Source of the DNA: Lepidurus packardi
Lineage: Eukaryota > Arthropoda > Branchiopoda > Notostraca > Triopsidae
Reading direction: 5' to 3'
Length of the DNA: 64,000 nt
NCBI GenBank assembly: GCA_023053545.1
Contig: JAKZAN010000078.1
Coordinates: 62,001 to 126,000 of the forward strand
Shown in pieces: positions 1-8,568 of this stretch. How positions within the stretch are numbered: position 1 is the first letter of the stretch; the number at the start of each line of letters is the position of its first letter. Made by a program: the position numbers and the translations under genes. The notes under the pieces were generated by a model. That model made no database searches and had not been told where the DNA came from. It saw only the letters and a program-made list of their open reading frames with translations.

Positions 1-799
1 CATGATATGGCACTGCGCTGATGCCGTTTACTTGTAATACATGCGCAACTTCCTCAACTTTTTTGCGGCTTAAGCAGTAAATAATTCCTGATTTTCCTTT
101 AAATTGCTTTATAAAACGAATTATATCGGACTCGACATTTTTTGTTTTGGTGCGCACTTCGTAGAATAAATTTGGTCTATTGAACGACGCCTTGAACGTT
201 GTGGCATTGGGCATATCGAGGTTTTTCAGAATATCTTCCTGCACTTTTGGCGTTGCAGTAGCTGTTAATCCGATTACAGGAACATTGCCCAATTCCTTTA
301 TTATGTGTCTTAAGTTTCTATATTCTGGTCTGAAATCGTGCCCCCATTCTGAAATACAATGCGCTTCATCAATTGCGACAAAAGAAATTTTGACGTTTTT
401 TAGGAACTGAACGTACTCATCTTTTGATAGCGATTCTGGTGCGACATACAATAACTTTGTTAATCCAGATGTTATATCTGCTTTGACTTGGTTGATTTCA
501 GTTTTGGTGAGCGAGGAATTTAGTACGTGTGCAATTCCTGCTTCAGAAGACAGACTTCGAATTGCATCTACCTGATTTTTCATCAAAGCAATTAGGGGCG
601 AAACAACAATTGCTGTTCCGCTTTGCGCCAAAGCTGGCAATTGATAACAAAGCGATTTGCCGCCGCCCGTTGGCATGATAACAAAGGTGTTTTTTTTAGC
701 AAGAATACTCTTGATCACAGGCTCTTGCAAGCCTTTAAACTGGCTAAACCCGAAATGTTTTTTTAATTCTTGATGTATGTCAATTTCGTTCGAATTCAT
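1..799 (-). CDS. recQ: ATP-dependent DNA helicase RecQ, N-terminal part (runs off the left edge)
   Basis: RecQ-family 3'-5' DNA helicase of recombination and repair. Translating the minus strand from the ATG at 797-799 gives a protein beginning MNSNEIDIHQELKKHFGF. It shows the helicase motifs in order: the RecQ motif 0 region (FGFSQFKGLQEPV), Walker A (MPTGGGKSLCYQLP, about residues 43-56), DEAH as AIDEAHCISEWGHDFRPEY, and motif III (GLTATATP). About 266 residues are present; the rest of helicase domain 2 and the RQC/HRDC region lie beyond the edge. The neighbouring kdsD is divergent, 88 bases away. Family assignment is firm; completeness cannot be judged. Confidence 0.93.
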   Translation of the reverse strand, partial: MNSNEIDIHQELKKHFGFSQFKGLQEPVIKSILAKKNTFVIMPTGGGKSLCYQLPALAQSGTAIVVSPLIALMKNQVDAIRSLSSEAGIAHVLNSSLTKTEINQVKADITSGLTKLLYVAPESLSKDEYVQFLKNVKISFVAIDEAHCISEWGHDFRPEYRNLRHIIKELGNVPVIGLTATATPKVQEDILKNLDMPNATTFKASFNRPNLFYEVRTKTKNVESDIIRFIKQFKGKSGIIYCLSRKKVEEVAHVLQVNGISAVPYH

Positions 800-887
800 T
801 CGATTAATAATGGGATTTTTATATAAATTTGCAACATCTAAATATACAATTTTCTTTAACACCAACAAATTTTATAAAATTTCTACT

Positions 888-1853
888 TTGACGACAAAAG
901 AACAGATTTTAGTTACTGCAAAAAACACGATAATAGCTGAAAGTCAATCGATTACATCTTTAGTAGACTTGCTAACTGACGACTTTGCGGAAGCCGTTCA
1001 ATTAATTTACGAAAGTAAAAGCCGTCTTGTAGTTACCGGAATCGGCAAAAGCGCCATCATTGCACAAAAAATTGTAGCCACGATGAATTCCACCGGTACC
1101 CCTGCAATGTTCTTGCATGCATCAGAGGCTATTCATGGGGATTTGGGCATGGTTCAGCCCGGCGATATTGTGATTTGCATTTCGAAAAGCGGCAATAGTC
1201 CTGAAATTAAAGTACTTGTTCCGATTATAAAAAGGTTTGGTAATCCGCTCATTGCCATTACTGGAAATGTCACTTCATTTCTGGCCAAAGGCGCTGATTA
1301 TATTTTGAACACAACGGTTACAGCTGAAGCAGATCCAATTAACCTAGCGCCAACTAACAGTACGACTGCGCAGCTTGTAATGGGCGATGCACTTTCAGTA
1401 TGTTTGATGTCGCTTCGCAATTTCACGGCCAATGATTTCGCAAAATATCACCCTGGTGGTGCATTGGGTAAAAAATTGTTGCTGCGTGTGGGCGATATGC
1501 TCGATCAGACACATAGGCCTAGCGTTGCGCCAAATGCCAACATCAAGCAAGTAATATTTGAAATTTCGCAAAAAAGATTGGGTGTAACTGCGGTCGTTTC
1601 GGAAGAGAAAGTAATTGGAATTATAACCGATGGTGATATTCGGAGAATGTTGAACGAACGAGATTCTTTTGGCGATTTGTGCGCAAAAGACATTATGACG
1701 AAAAATCCGAAAATGATTAATCTTAATGATATGGTGGTAGATGCTTTAAATATTTTGGAAGATTTCTCAATAACGCAATTGGTCGTCGTGGACGGCGGCG
1801 AGTATAAAGGCGTCTTGCACCTTCATGACATATTGAAAGAAGGGGTAATTTAA
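888..1853 (+). CDS. kdsD: Arabinose-5-phosphate isomerase, KdsD/KpsF family
   Basis: Interconverts ribulose-5-phosphate and arabinose-5-phosphate, the first step to Kdo for lipopolysaccharide. The protein (321 aa from this start) has an N-terminal SIS domain (GIGKSAIIAQKIVATMNSTGTPAMFLHASEA in two adjoining stretches, then CISKSGNSPEI) and two C-terminal CBS domains (after RVGDM and after AKDIMTKNP). I chose the TTG at 888 because homologues begin near TTKEQILVTAKNTI. The longer reading frame opening at 777 adds about 37 residues unlike the family and would overlap recQ. The stop codon overlaps the tatC start by one base (TAATG), so the two genes are probably co-transcribed. Confidence 0.92.
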   Translation: MTTKEQILVTAKNTIIAESQSITSLVDLLTDDFAEAVQLIYESKSRLVVTGIGKSAIIAQKIVATMNSTGTPAMFLHASEAIHGDLGMVQPGDIVICISKSGNSPEIKVLVPIIKRFGNPLIAITGNVTSFLAKGADYILNTTVTAEADPINLAPTNSTTAQLVMGDALSVCLMSLRNFTANDFAKYHPGGALGKKLLLRVGDMLDQTHRPSVAPNANIKQVIFEISQKRLGVTAVVSEEKVIGIITDGDIRRMLNERDSFGDLCAKDIMTKNPKMINLNDMVVDALNILEDFSITQLVVVDGGEYKGVLHLHDILKEGVI

Positions 1854-2683
1854 TGGCAAGCGTAAAAAAAAGTCCGAATGAAATGACGTTTCTTGACCAT
1901 CTGGAAGAATTGAGATGGTTATTAGTGAGAAGTTGCATTGCTATATTGATTGTTGCGACAGCAGCCATATTTGTGAGCGACTATATTTTTGACGAAATAA
2001 TTTTTGGTCCTACAAACCCTCATTTTATTACCTATCGGTTTTTCTGCGAACTATCGCAATATATGGGGATGGACGACAGCATGTGCATCACCGAGATGCC
2101 GTTTATTATTCAGAACACAGAAATGGAAGGACAATTTTCGATTCTGGTATGGACCTGCGTAACGGCTGGATTTATTTTTGCATTTCCTTATATACTGTTT
2201 GAATTGTGGCGATTTATAAGCCCAGCGTTGTATGAAAAGGAACGCAAAAATGCAAAATGGTTTATTCTTGCTGCTTCCGTACTCTTTTTCATGGGCGTAC
2301 TATTTGGATATTTCATCATTGTGCCGCTGTCTGTTAACTTTTTCGCAAACTTTAACGTGAGTTCAGCAATTAAAAATGAATTCAATTTAGATTCGTATAT
2401 TGGCATGATCAAAAGCGCAGTTATTGCATGCGGATTATTTTTTGAAATGCCTGTAATCATTTTTATATTAGCAAAACTCGGTTTGGTTACACCTGATTTT
2501 TTAAGAAGATATAGAAAATTCGCAATCGTCATAATATTGATAGTGGCGGCAATCGTGACACCTCCGGACGTTATTAGCCAAATTATTGTTGGTATTCCAA
2601 TGATTTTGGTTTACGAAGCTAGCATCCTTTTAGCAAAAATTGTATCAAAAAAAGAAAACTCAAAAGAAATATCCAATGTCTGA
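1853..2683 (+). CDS. tatC: Sec-independent (Tat) translocase subunit TatC
   Basis: Core receptor of the twin-arginine translocase, which exports folded proteins. The 276-residue protein begins with the typical cytoplasmic segment MTFLDHLEELRW and has six predicted membrane segments. The conserved FELWRFISPALYEKER stretch follows the second one, and TPPDVISQ comes before the last helix. The loop after the first helix (about residues 50-105) is long, as is usual in Bacteroidota. No tatA/tatE gene is nearby, so the partner subunit must be encoded elsewhere. The start overlaps the kdsD stop by one base. Confidence 0.95.
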   Translation: MASVKKSPNEMTFLDHLEELRWLLVRSCIAILIVATAAIFVSDYIFDEIIFGPTNPHFITYRFFCELSQYMGMDDSMCITEMPFIIQNTEMEGQFSILVWTCVTAGFIFAFPYILFELWRFISPALYEKERKNAKWFILAASVLFFMGVLFGYFIIVPLSVNFFANFNVSSAIKNEFNLDSYIGMIKSAVIACGLFFEMPVIIFILAKLGLVTPDFLRRYRKFAIVIILIVAAIVTPPDVISQIIVGIPMILVYEASILLAKIVSKKENSKEISNV

Positions 2684-3026
2684 TTTAGTAAATGATTTTA
2701 ATGAATATCGCGCAAAGATGAATGATAAGTTATTGGCTGACAATAACAAAATTATCAAAAGAATCTTCAACTTAGACATGAATGCATACGCTCCAGGCGC
2801 ATTAGATGTTAAGACAAAAGAGCTTTTAGGCCTAGTTGCTTCAGCAGTTTTAAGATGTGATGACTGTGTAAAATACCATTTGGAAACATCTTATAAAGAA
2901 GGCCTTACTAAAGAAGAAGTAATGGAAGCATTGGGTATTGCAACGCTAGTTGGCGGCACAATCGTAGTGCCACATTTGCGACGTGCTTATGAATTTTGGG
3001 AAGCTTTAGAGCAGCAAGGCAAATAA
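2676..3026 (+). CDS. Carboxymuconolactone decarboxylase / AhpD-like family protein
   Basis: Small helical protein of the carboxymuconolactone decarboxylase superfamily (116 aa from the ATG at 2676). The motif RCDDCVKYH supplies the CXXCXXXH active site seen in AhpD-like peroxidase reductants, so a redox or peroxide-related role is more likely than a true decarboxylase. The ATG at 2676 overlaps the end of tatC by 8 bases. A longer frame opening with TTG at 2640 would overlap tatC by 44 bases and adds a lysine-rich stretch unlike the family. Its substrate is unknown. Confidence 0.88.
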   Translation: MSDLVNDFNEYRAKMNDKLLADNNKIIKRIFNLDMNAYAPGALDVKTKELLGLVASAVLRCDDCVKYHLETSYKEGLTKEEVMEALGIATLVGGTIVVPHLRRAYEFWEALEQQGK

Positions 3027-3093
3027 AACATGTTAAATATCAAAAGTAAATCGACTGGTTTTACTTTATTTACATCGAAAAAAACATTAAACT

Positions 3094-3834
3094 ATGATCT
3101 TAAGAGCTGATAATCTAATCAAAACCTACAAGAAGCGGAGCGTTGTAAAAGGCATTTCGGTTGAAGTGAACCAAGGCGAAATTGTTGGTTTATTGGGGCC
3201 AAATGGTGCTGGAAAAACGACTTCATTTTATATGATTGTAGGCTTAGTTAAACCTAACAGCGGCACAATATATCTTGACGATCAAAACATTACGGATTTT
3301 CCGATGTACAAACGGGCACAATATGGCATTGGGTATTTGGCTCAAGAAGCATCTGTGTTTAGAAAATTAAGCATTGAAGATAATATCTTAAGCGTTCTTC
3401 AATTGACCAAGCTATCCAAAGAAGCGCAAATTGCCAAAATGGAATCGCTAATTGAAGAATTCAGTTTAGAACACATTCGAACCAATAGAGGTGATTTGCT
3501 TTCAGGAGGCGAACGCCGTAGAACCGAAATCGCGAGATGTTTGGCAACCGACCCAAAATTCATCTTATTAGATGAGCCATTTGCGGGAGTTGATCCGGTT
3601 GCAGTTGAAGACATACAGAGAATTGTGGCACAGCTAAAAAACAAGAATATTGGCATCTTAATTACAGATCATAATGTTCAAGAAACACTTGCCATTACAG
3701 ACAAAACCTATTTAATGTTTGAAGGCGGTATTTTAAAAGCCGGTAAGCCAGAAGAATTGGTTCAAGACGAAATGGTACGACGCGTCTATTTGGGGCAAAA
3801 TTTCGAATTGCGTAAGAAAAAGTTAGAATTTTAA
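3094..3834 (+). CDS. lptB: LPS export ABC transporter ATP-binding protein LptB
   Basis: Cytoplasmic ATPase that powers lipopolysaccharide extraction by the LptBFG transporter. The 246-residue protein has Walker A GPNGAGKTT (about 35-43), the Q-loop region YLAQEASVFRKL that marks LptB, signature LSGGERRR, Walker B FILLDEPFAGVDP, and the switch histidine in LITDHNVQET. The C-terminal stretch VRRVYLGQNFELR is also typical of LptB. Only 3 bases separate its stop from the end of the convergent muramidase gene. With kdsD upstream, this run combines Kdo synthesis and LPS export. Confidence 0.95.
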   Translation: MILRADNLIKTYKKRSVVKGISVEVNQGEIVGLLGPNGAGKTTSFYMIVGLVKPNSGTIYLDDQNITDFPMYKRAQYGIGYLAQEASVFRKLSIEDNILSVLQLTKLSKEAQIAKMESLIEEFSLEHIRTNRGDLLSGGERRRTEIARCLATDPKFILLDEPFAGVDPVAVEDIQRIVAQLKNKNIGILITDHNVQETLAITDKTYLMFEGGILKAGKPEELVQDEMVRRVYLGQNFELRKKKLEF

Positions 3835-3837
3835 GCC

Positions 3838-4644
3838 CTACTTTTTTCGGAGTGCCTGTAAATCGGTTTCGGTGCCGTTAAAAATATTTACGTCGGTACT
3901 GCCTTCGATACCAAGCACAGTAGCTCTTTCTGTGAACTGCCACAGCAACCAGATTGGCTTGATTTCTTCAACAAAAAAATTATAGTTGGCTATCCAAAAA
4001 GTATATTCAGCAAATTCTACCGCTAAAAAATCTCTATAATATTTTTCACCTGTATAAATAATAGGCTTCATCTTATAATTGTTTTCAACTGCAATCAGCC
4101 ATTTTTTCAATCCTAATTTTAAGCTGTCAACCGACTGATTTTTCGGCAATTGTTCGATGTCCAAAACTGGTGGCAGGTCACCTTTTGACAATACGACCGA
4201 TTTAATAAAATTGTCAGCTTGCTCAGTTGAATTTTCATTAGGCCTATAATAATGATAAGCACCACGAAGAATGCCTTGTTGCGAGGCACCTTCCCAATTT
4301 CTGATAAAATTAGCATCTGCTTTATCGGATCCTGCCGTAGCCCTAATGTATACAAATTTAATGGGGTACTTTTTTTCTACTTTGGAAACCTGAGCCCAAT
4401 CGATTATGCCCTGATACTGCGAAACATCAATTCCAATTTGCAGATCTTTGTGTTTGTCGATAATTTGTAGATTTCGCAGCGTATGAATACTGCTGTGTTG
4501 CGATTTTCGGGCAGATGTTTTGAAATACTGCTTGACCACATTTCGATAATGAAAAACGCCACTAAAAATAACAGTCAATAATAAAATACATAATATTAGA
4601 CCTTTCGTAGTGCTTTTTACTGTTGATTTCTGATTATTTGGCAT
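3838..4644 (-). CDS. Membrane-anchored GH25 muramidase (lysozyme family)
   Basis: Glycoside hydrolase family 25 cuts the beta-1,4 bond between MurNAc and GlcNAc in peptidoglycan. The 268-residue protein has one N-terminal hydrophobic segment (KGLILCILLLTVIFSGVF), which could be a membrane anchor or an uncleaved signal. The GH25 domain follows: GIDVSQYQGIIDW (first catalytic Asp), LPPVLDIEQLP (the D-x-E pair), WIANYNF and LWQFTERATVLGIEG. Two in-frame ATG codons (4653 and 4644) are possible; both overlap the end of pssA, by 20 or 11 bases. It probably serves in wall remodelling, since no phage or holin gene is nearby. Confidence 0.88.
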   Translation of the reverse strand: MPNNQKSTVKSTTKGLILCILLLTVIFSGVFHYRNVVKQYFKTSARKSQHSSIHTLRNLQIIDKHKDLQIGIDVSQYQGIIDWAQVSKVEKKYPIKFVYIRATAGSDKADANFIRNWEGASQQGILRGAYHYYRPNENSTEQADNFIKSVVLSKGDLPPVLDIEQLPKNQSVDSLKLGLKKWLIAVENNYKMKPIIYTGEKYYRDFLAVEFAEYTFWIANYNFFVEEIKPIWLLWQFTERATVLGIEGSTDVNIFNGTETDLQALRKK

Positions 4645-5353
4645 AAGTCCCATTTCGAGACCTCAATTTATTCATAATAATCGATAAAATAACATAAAAA
4701 ATAATCACAAGCGGAATTCCTGAATAATGGTAAATGACAATTAAGAACACGGAGATACCTATAAATATGATTTGCAGGAGATTATCTTTCAATGAAAAAG
4801 ATTTAACTTTTAAAGAAAACAGTGGAATTTCAGCATTTAGCATGAAGGCTGAGAGAATGGATATTGCCAATAAAACAAAAGGATTGAGTAGCATTTCCAG
4901 TATTGCAAATGAATCACCGTATTTGATAACCAAAGGCAAACTAAGTATAAAGAGTGCGTTTGCTGGCGTTGGCAGCCCAATAAAAGAATCTGTCTGCCGA
5001 GTATCTATATTAAAATTCGCGAGGCGATAGCATGAACCAAGCGTGATTATAAACCCTAAAAATGCAAAAAAAGGATATGCTGCCAAACCAGCATTCCCCA
5101 TTAGCTTATACATAACAAAACCTGGTACCAAACCACTTGTGACCATGTCTGCAAGCGAATCCAATTGAAGTCCTAGCGGACTTGAAACTTTAAATAAACG
5201 TGCAAAAAAACCATCGAAAAAATCAAGAAAAATTCCAAGACAAACAAAATAGAATGCCGTTTCAAATTCACGCGTAGCCACAAAAATTAAAGCAATGCAG
5301 CCGCAAAAGAGGTTGAGTAGCGTGATAAAATTGGGGATGTGTTTTTTGATCAT
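4634..5353 (-). CDS. pssA: CDP-diacylglycerol-serine O-phosphatidyltransferase
   Basis: Makes phosphatidylserine, the precursor of phosphatidylethanolamine, at the inner membrane. The protein (239 aa) is strongly hydrophobic and carries the complete CDP-alcohol phosphotransferase signature: D47, G48, A51, R52, G61, D65 and D69, with the exact spacing DGX2ARX8GX3DX3D. The short form, beginning MIKKHIPNFITLLNLFCGCIA, is the PssA type seen in Bacteroidota. A TAAATTTG box lies 26-33 bases upstream. The downstream GH25 gene starts inside its 3' end. Confidence 0.93.
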   Translation of the reverse strand: MIKKHIPNFITLLNLFCGCIALIFVATREFETAFYFVCLGIFLDFFDGFFARLFKVSSPLGLQLDSLADMVTSGLVPGFVMYKLMGNAGLAAYPFFAFLGFIITLGSCYRLANFNIDTRQTDSFIGLPTPANALFILSLPLVIKYGDSFAILEMLLNPFVLLAISILSAFMLNAEIPLFSLKVKSFSLKDNLLQIIFIGISVFLIVIYHYSGIPLVIIFYVILSIIMNKLRSRNGTYAK

Positions 5354-5378
5354 GGTTTATAGTTATTCGATATGTCGG

Positions 5379-5386
5379 CAAATTTA
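5379..5386 (-). promoter_or_regulatory. Probable promoter -7 box of pssA
   Basis: TAAATTTG on the minus strand matches the Bacteroidota -7 consensus TANNTTTG exactly and lies 26-33 bases before the pssA ATG. No full TTTG lies at the usual distance upstream; a TTG occurs 16 bases upstream at 5403-5405. Confidence 0.5.
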
Positions 5387-5491
5387 GACAATAACTTATA
5401 GGCAAGCGCGTTTTTGTTTAGAGTTTTATGGGTGTTTTCCATTTTATAGATAAATGCAAATCAGAATGCAAGCCACACCGATGAATTTTCA

Positions 5492-5499
5492 TACTTTTG
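5492..5499 (+). promoter_or_regulatory. Probable promoter -7 box of the PorV-like gene
   Basis: TACTTTTG fits TANNTTTG exactly. It overlaps the earliest possible start codon of the downstream gene (TTG at 5497) and therefore favours the later TTG at 5536. No clear -33 box is visible. Confidence 0.45.
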
Positions 5500-5535
5500 A
5501 AGTCGCTTTCGATTCCAAGAAAAACAGACATTAAA

Positions 5536-6603
5536 TTGAAAAAAAGCTATCTATTTATATTTCTATTAAGTTTTGCAATTGCGAATTCTCAAGTAGTTAA
5601 AAAATATTCCAATGAGTTCATGAATATTGGTGTAGACGCTGCAGCGTTGGGCATGGCTAATGCCGTTACCGCGAACACGATGGACGTTAATTCTACCTAT
5701 TGGAATCCTGCCGGATTGGTGCACTTAGAAGAAAAACAGGTAGCGTTAATGCACGCAAGCTATTTCGCTAATATAGCGCAATATGACTACGCTGCTTTTG
5801 CAGCACCAATTGATGCGCAGAGTGCTTGGGGTGTTTCGATGATTCGTTTTGGTGTTGATGACATTCTGAACACCACACAGTTACTTGACAACGAGGGCAA
5901 TATCGATTATAACCGCATCAGTCTCTTTTCTACTGCGGATTACGGTGTAACTTTTTCTTATGCTAGAAAACTACCATTGCCTGGATTTCAGTACGGTATT
6001 AACGCTAAAGTTATTCGCAGAATAATTGGGAAATTCGCAAATTCATGGGGATTCGGTGTTGATATTGGCGTTCAGTTTGACCGAAACAACTGGCGTTACG
6101 GTTTGATGTTGCGTGACATTACAACAACTTATAATATTTGGAACATCGACGAGGAAGAATACGCAAAAGTTAGCGGCGCGATCGCTGGCCAAAATCAAGA
6201 GCTGCCAGAAAGCACTGAAATTACACTGCCAAAGGCGCAATTTGGCGTCGCGAGGCTTTTTGAATTTCACAATGATATGACTTTGCTTAGCGCCTTAAAT
6301 TTAAACATGCGTTTTGAACAGACTAATGACATTATATCCAGTAAAATTGTGAGTATTGACCCCGCAATTGGATTTGAATTGGGCTATACAGACTTGGTTT
6401 TTGTTCGGGCAGGTGTGGGTAATTTTCAGAATATTACGCAGATCGACAATTCTCAAAAAGTTGGATTTCAGCCCAATATCGGCGTCGGATTTAAATACAA
6501 AGGAATTCAAATTGATTACGCATTGACCGACTTGGGTAATCAAAGCGCTGCATTATATTCTAATATTTTCTCTCTAAAAGTCGATTTGAATATCTTTCAA
6601 TAA
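5536..6603 (+). CDS. PorV/PorQ-family outer membrane beta-barrel protein
   Basis: Predicted outer membrane barrel of 355 residues. It begins with a signal peptide (KKSYLFIFLLSFAIANSQ) followed by VKKYSNEFMNIGVDAAALGMANAVTA, the N-terminal hallmark of PorV/PorQ-like proteins, with STYWNPAGL soon after. The rest alternates in barrel style and ends in the phenylalanine-rich FSLKVDLNIFQ. I chose the TTG at 5536 over the TTG at 5497, because it puts the signal peptide at the very N-terminus and lies downstream of a -7 box. PorV itself works in type IX secretion, but no other secretion gene is here, so its role is not established. The Lnb-like gene follows after 39 bases and is probably co-transcribed. 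Confidence 0.8.
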   Translation: MKKSYLFIFLLSFAIANSQVVKKYSNEFMNIGVDAAALGMANAVTANTMDVNSTYWNPAGLVHLEEKQVALMHASYFANIAQYDYAAFAAPIDAQSAWGVSMIRFGVDDILNTTQLLDNEGNIDYNRISLFSTADYGVTFSYARKLPLPGFQYGINAKVIRRIIGKFANSWGFGVDIGVQFDRNNWRYGLMLRDITTTYNIWNIDEEEYAKVSGAIAGQNQELPESTEITLPKAQFGVARLFEFHNDMTLLSALNLNMRFEQTNDIISSKIVSIDPAIGFELGYTDLVFVRAGVGNFQNITQIDNSQKVGFQPNIGVGFKYKGIQIDYALTDLGNQSAALYSNIFSLKVDLNIFQ

Positions 6604-6642
6604 TGATTAAGATTTTTTAAATTACAGTTTCAAACCATCATC

Positions 6643-7773
6643 ATGCGTCCATCAAAAACAGGTTTCATACTATCACTCCTTTTCTTCCTCACAAATAGTT
6701 TTTCACAGTCAATTTCATTGTCACACTCAGCATCTGTTAGTGTTTTAACTTGTGGCGTAGGAAACGAAGTATATTCCCTCTTTGGACACACCGCGATAAG
6801 AATCGCTGATCCGAAATCGAATTTAGATATTGTTTATAATTATGGTGCATTCGACTTTGGGGCGCCAAATTTTATTGGACGCTTCACAAAAGGTGACTTG
6901 CAATATTTCGTCGCAATAAGTTCATTTAGTGATTTTATGTACCAATACGTCTATGAAAAAAGATCAGTTACCGAGCAAGTGCTAAACATACCCCTAGCAG
7001 CTAAACAACGTTTATTTGACGAATTGAATCTGGTTTTATCAAGTGATCAAAAATACTACACTTACAAATTTATCGACCGGAATTGTACCAACATGACTGT
7101 CGATATCCTGAATAAAATATTAGAAAAACCGCTCATAACGAAACAGGGTAATACTTCGGCTACTTATCGTGAAGTTCTGTATCCCTATTTTGATGGTCAT
7201 TTTTATGAGCAACTCGGCACCAGTATTATTTTTGGAACAAAAGTAGATCAGCATGCAACTCGATTATTCCTACCGATTGAATTAATGGAAAGTCTGGAAA
7301 AAACAAATTATCAAGGGATGCCACTTTCTTCAGAAAAAAAACAGCTGCTGCATTTTGAAACTGCAAAAAGCAGTGATTATTGGTGGAACAACTGCTACAC
7401 GTTTATCGCACTATTAAGCTTAATTGTCATTGCAAACATGCGCACACTCACTAGTTTCTATTTTTTAATACTGGGACTCTTAGGTTTATTTTTTGCTGCA
7501 GCAGGCTTTTACTCGTTTCATGAAGAATTAGCATGGAATTATAACATCCTATTATTTAATCCTTTTTATGTTATTATGTCCTATTTGGTGCTCCGTCAAA
7601 ACCAACAATTGAAATCCAGACTGTCAATTTTCCTATCCGCATGTACTTTCATTTACTTTTTGATAATAATATTCAAAGTTCATTTCTGGATTGTGATGCC
7701 AATCTTAATCACCAACATCTTTCAATTGCATAGGGAATTTTGGCTTCAAAATGTTCTCAAAAAAACAACTTAA
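6643..7773 (+). CDS. DUF4105 / Lnb N-terminal periplasmic domain membrane protein
   Basis: The protein (376 aa) has a signal peptide (to about residue 22), then a papain-like DUF4105 domain: TCGVGNEVYSLFGHTAIRI near the N-terminus and FIDRNCTNMTVDIL further on, supplying probable catalytic Cys/His residues. About four membrane helices follow in the C-terminal third. Proteins of this architecture in Bacteroides have been reported as the lipoprotein N-acyltransferase Lnb, which completes lipoprotein triacylation in a phylum without the classical Lnt. The same role here is plausible from family membership but is an inference. It sits directly behind the PorV-like gene. Confidence 0.78.
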   Translation: MRPSKTGFILSLLFFLTNSFSQSISLSHSASVSVLTCGVGNEVYSLFGHTAIRIADPKSNLDIVYNYGAFDFGAPNFIGRFTKGDLQYFVAISSFSDFMYQYVYEKRSVTEQVLNIPLAAKQRLFDELNLVLSSDQKYYTYKFIDRNCTNMTVDILNKILEKPLITKQGNTSATYREVLYPYFDGHFYEQLGTSIIFGTKVDQHATRLFLPIELMESLEKTNYQGMPLSSEKKQLLHFETAKSSDYWWNNCYTFIALLSLIVIANMRTLTSFYFLILGLLGLFFAAAGFYSFHEELAWNYNILLFNPFYVIMSYLVLRQNQQLKSRLSIFLSACTFIYFLIIIFKVHFWIVMPILITNIFQLHREFWLQNVLKKTT

Positions 7774-7792
7774 AAATACGATGGTATTGTTG

Positions 7793-7800
7793 TAAATTTG
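7793..7800 (+). promoter_or_regulatory. Possible -7 box before the cpsB-like gene
   Basis: TAAATTTG matches TANNTTTG exactly, 20 bases before the TTG start at 7821. No convincing -33 box is present, so this is only half a promoter by sequence. Confidence 0.4.
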
Positions 7801-7820
7801 TTTGACTAAATTTCATCAAA

Positions 7821-8561
7821 TTGTTTACGATTTTCAAGAAAAAACCAGCATTAAAGTCACTTATTACGCCGAATTATGTCGACATACATTCTCACGTGCT
7901 ACCCGGCATTGATGATGGCGCTAAAGATTCTGAACGCACAAAAGAGCTTTTAGAAAACATGGCGCAAATGGGCTTTAAAGAGGCAATTGCGACACCTCAC
8001 GTCATGCATCAAGTTTGGCCAAATACGACCCAAACAATACAAGATGCGTTTCAAATTGCAGATAAAACCGCTAAATCCAACAACATAGGAATCAAGCTTC
8101 GTCCAGCAGCAGAATATTTGCTAGATGATAATTTTAGTGTTCTGATTCAGAATAAAGATTTACTCACTTTAAAGGAAAATATGGTTTTAGTAGAGATGTC
8201 GTATTTGAATGCGCCATTACAGCTTTTTCATTTGCTATTTGAACTTCAAGTCGCTGGATATTGCCCAGTTTTGGCGCATCCAGAACGGTATGCTTTTTAT
8301 TTTAAGGAAACCAAAACTTATGGAAAATTGAAAGATGCAGGTTGTAAATTTCAATTAAATTTATTGTCTACTGTTGGGTATTATGGCGGAGGAAGTTTAG
8401 CAATTGCGGACTTATTGCTAAAAGAAGGTATGATCGACTATGTTGGATCGGATATACACCACATGAAACACGTCCAATCTTTCGAAAAGCCTATACTAGT
8501 GAAAAATCAAAATAAATTAGAAGAAGCGATTGCACGAAATAGCACTTTCGCTTCTATCTAA
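7821..8561 (+). CDS. CpsB/CapC-family tyrosine-protein phosphatase (PHP fold)
   Basis: Metal-dependent phosphatase that, in capsule systems, removes phosphate from the tyrosine cluster of the Wzc/CpsD kinase. The 246-residue protein shows the PHP metal motifs: DIHSHVLPGIDDG (residues 21-33), ATPHVM, AHPERYAFY and GSDIHH. The start is TTG, giving a short lysine-rich N-terminus. The gene is convergent with the Wzc-like kinase gene, only 7 bases from its end, so phosphatase and kinase are neighbours but not in one transcript. This pairing supports action on that kinase. Confidence 0.88.
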   Translation: MFTIFKKKPALKSLITPNYVDIHSHVLPGIDDGAKDSERTKELLENMAQMGFKEAIATPHVMHQVWPNTTQTIQDAFQIADKTAKSNNIGIKLRPAAEYLLDDNFSVLIQNKDLLTLKENMVLVEMSYLNAPLQLFHLLFELQVAGYCPVLAHPERYAFYFKETKTYGKLKDAGCKFQLNLLSTVGYYGGGSLAIADLLLKEGMIDYVGSDIHHMKHVQSFEKPILVKNQNKLEEAIARNSTFASI

Positions 8562-8568
8562 ATTTTAA

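Noticed and set aside
777..887. N-terminal extension of the KdsD frame
   Set aside because: It would overlap recQ, contains a residue pattern unlike the isomerase family, and the homologous N-terminus begins at the TTG at 888.
3838..4644. Prophage remnant suggested by the GH25 lysozyme
   Set aside because: There are no holin, tail or integrase genes nearby, and the enzyme is membrane-anchored and embedded among housekeeping genes.
5497..5535. Earlier TTG start for the PorV-like protein
   Set aside because: The first TTG lies within the TACTTTTG box, and the extra residues push the signal peptide away from the N-terminus.
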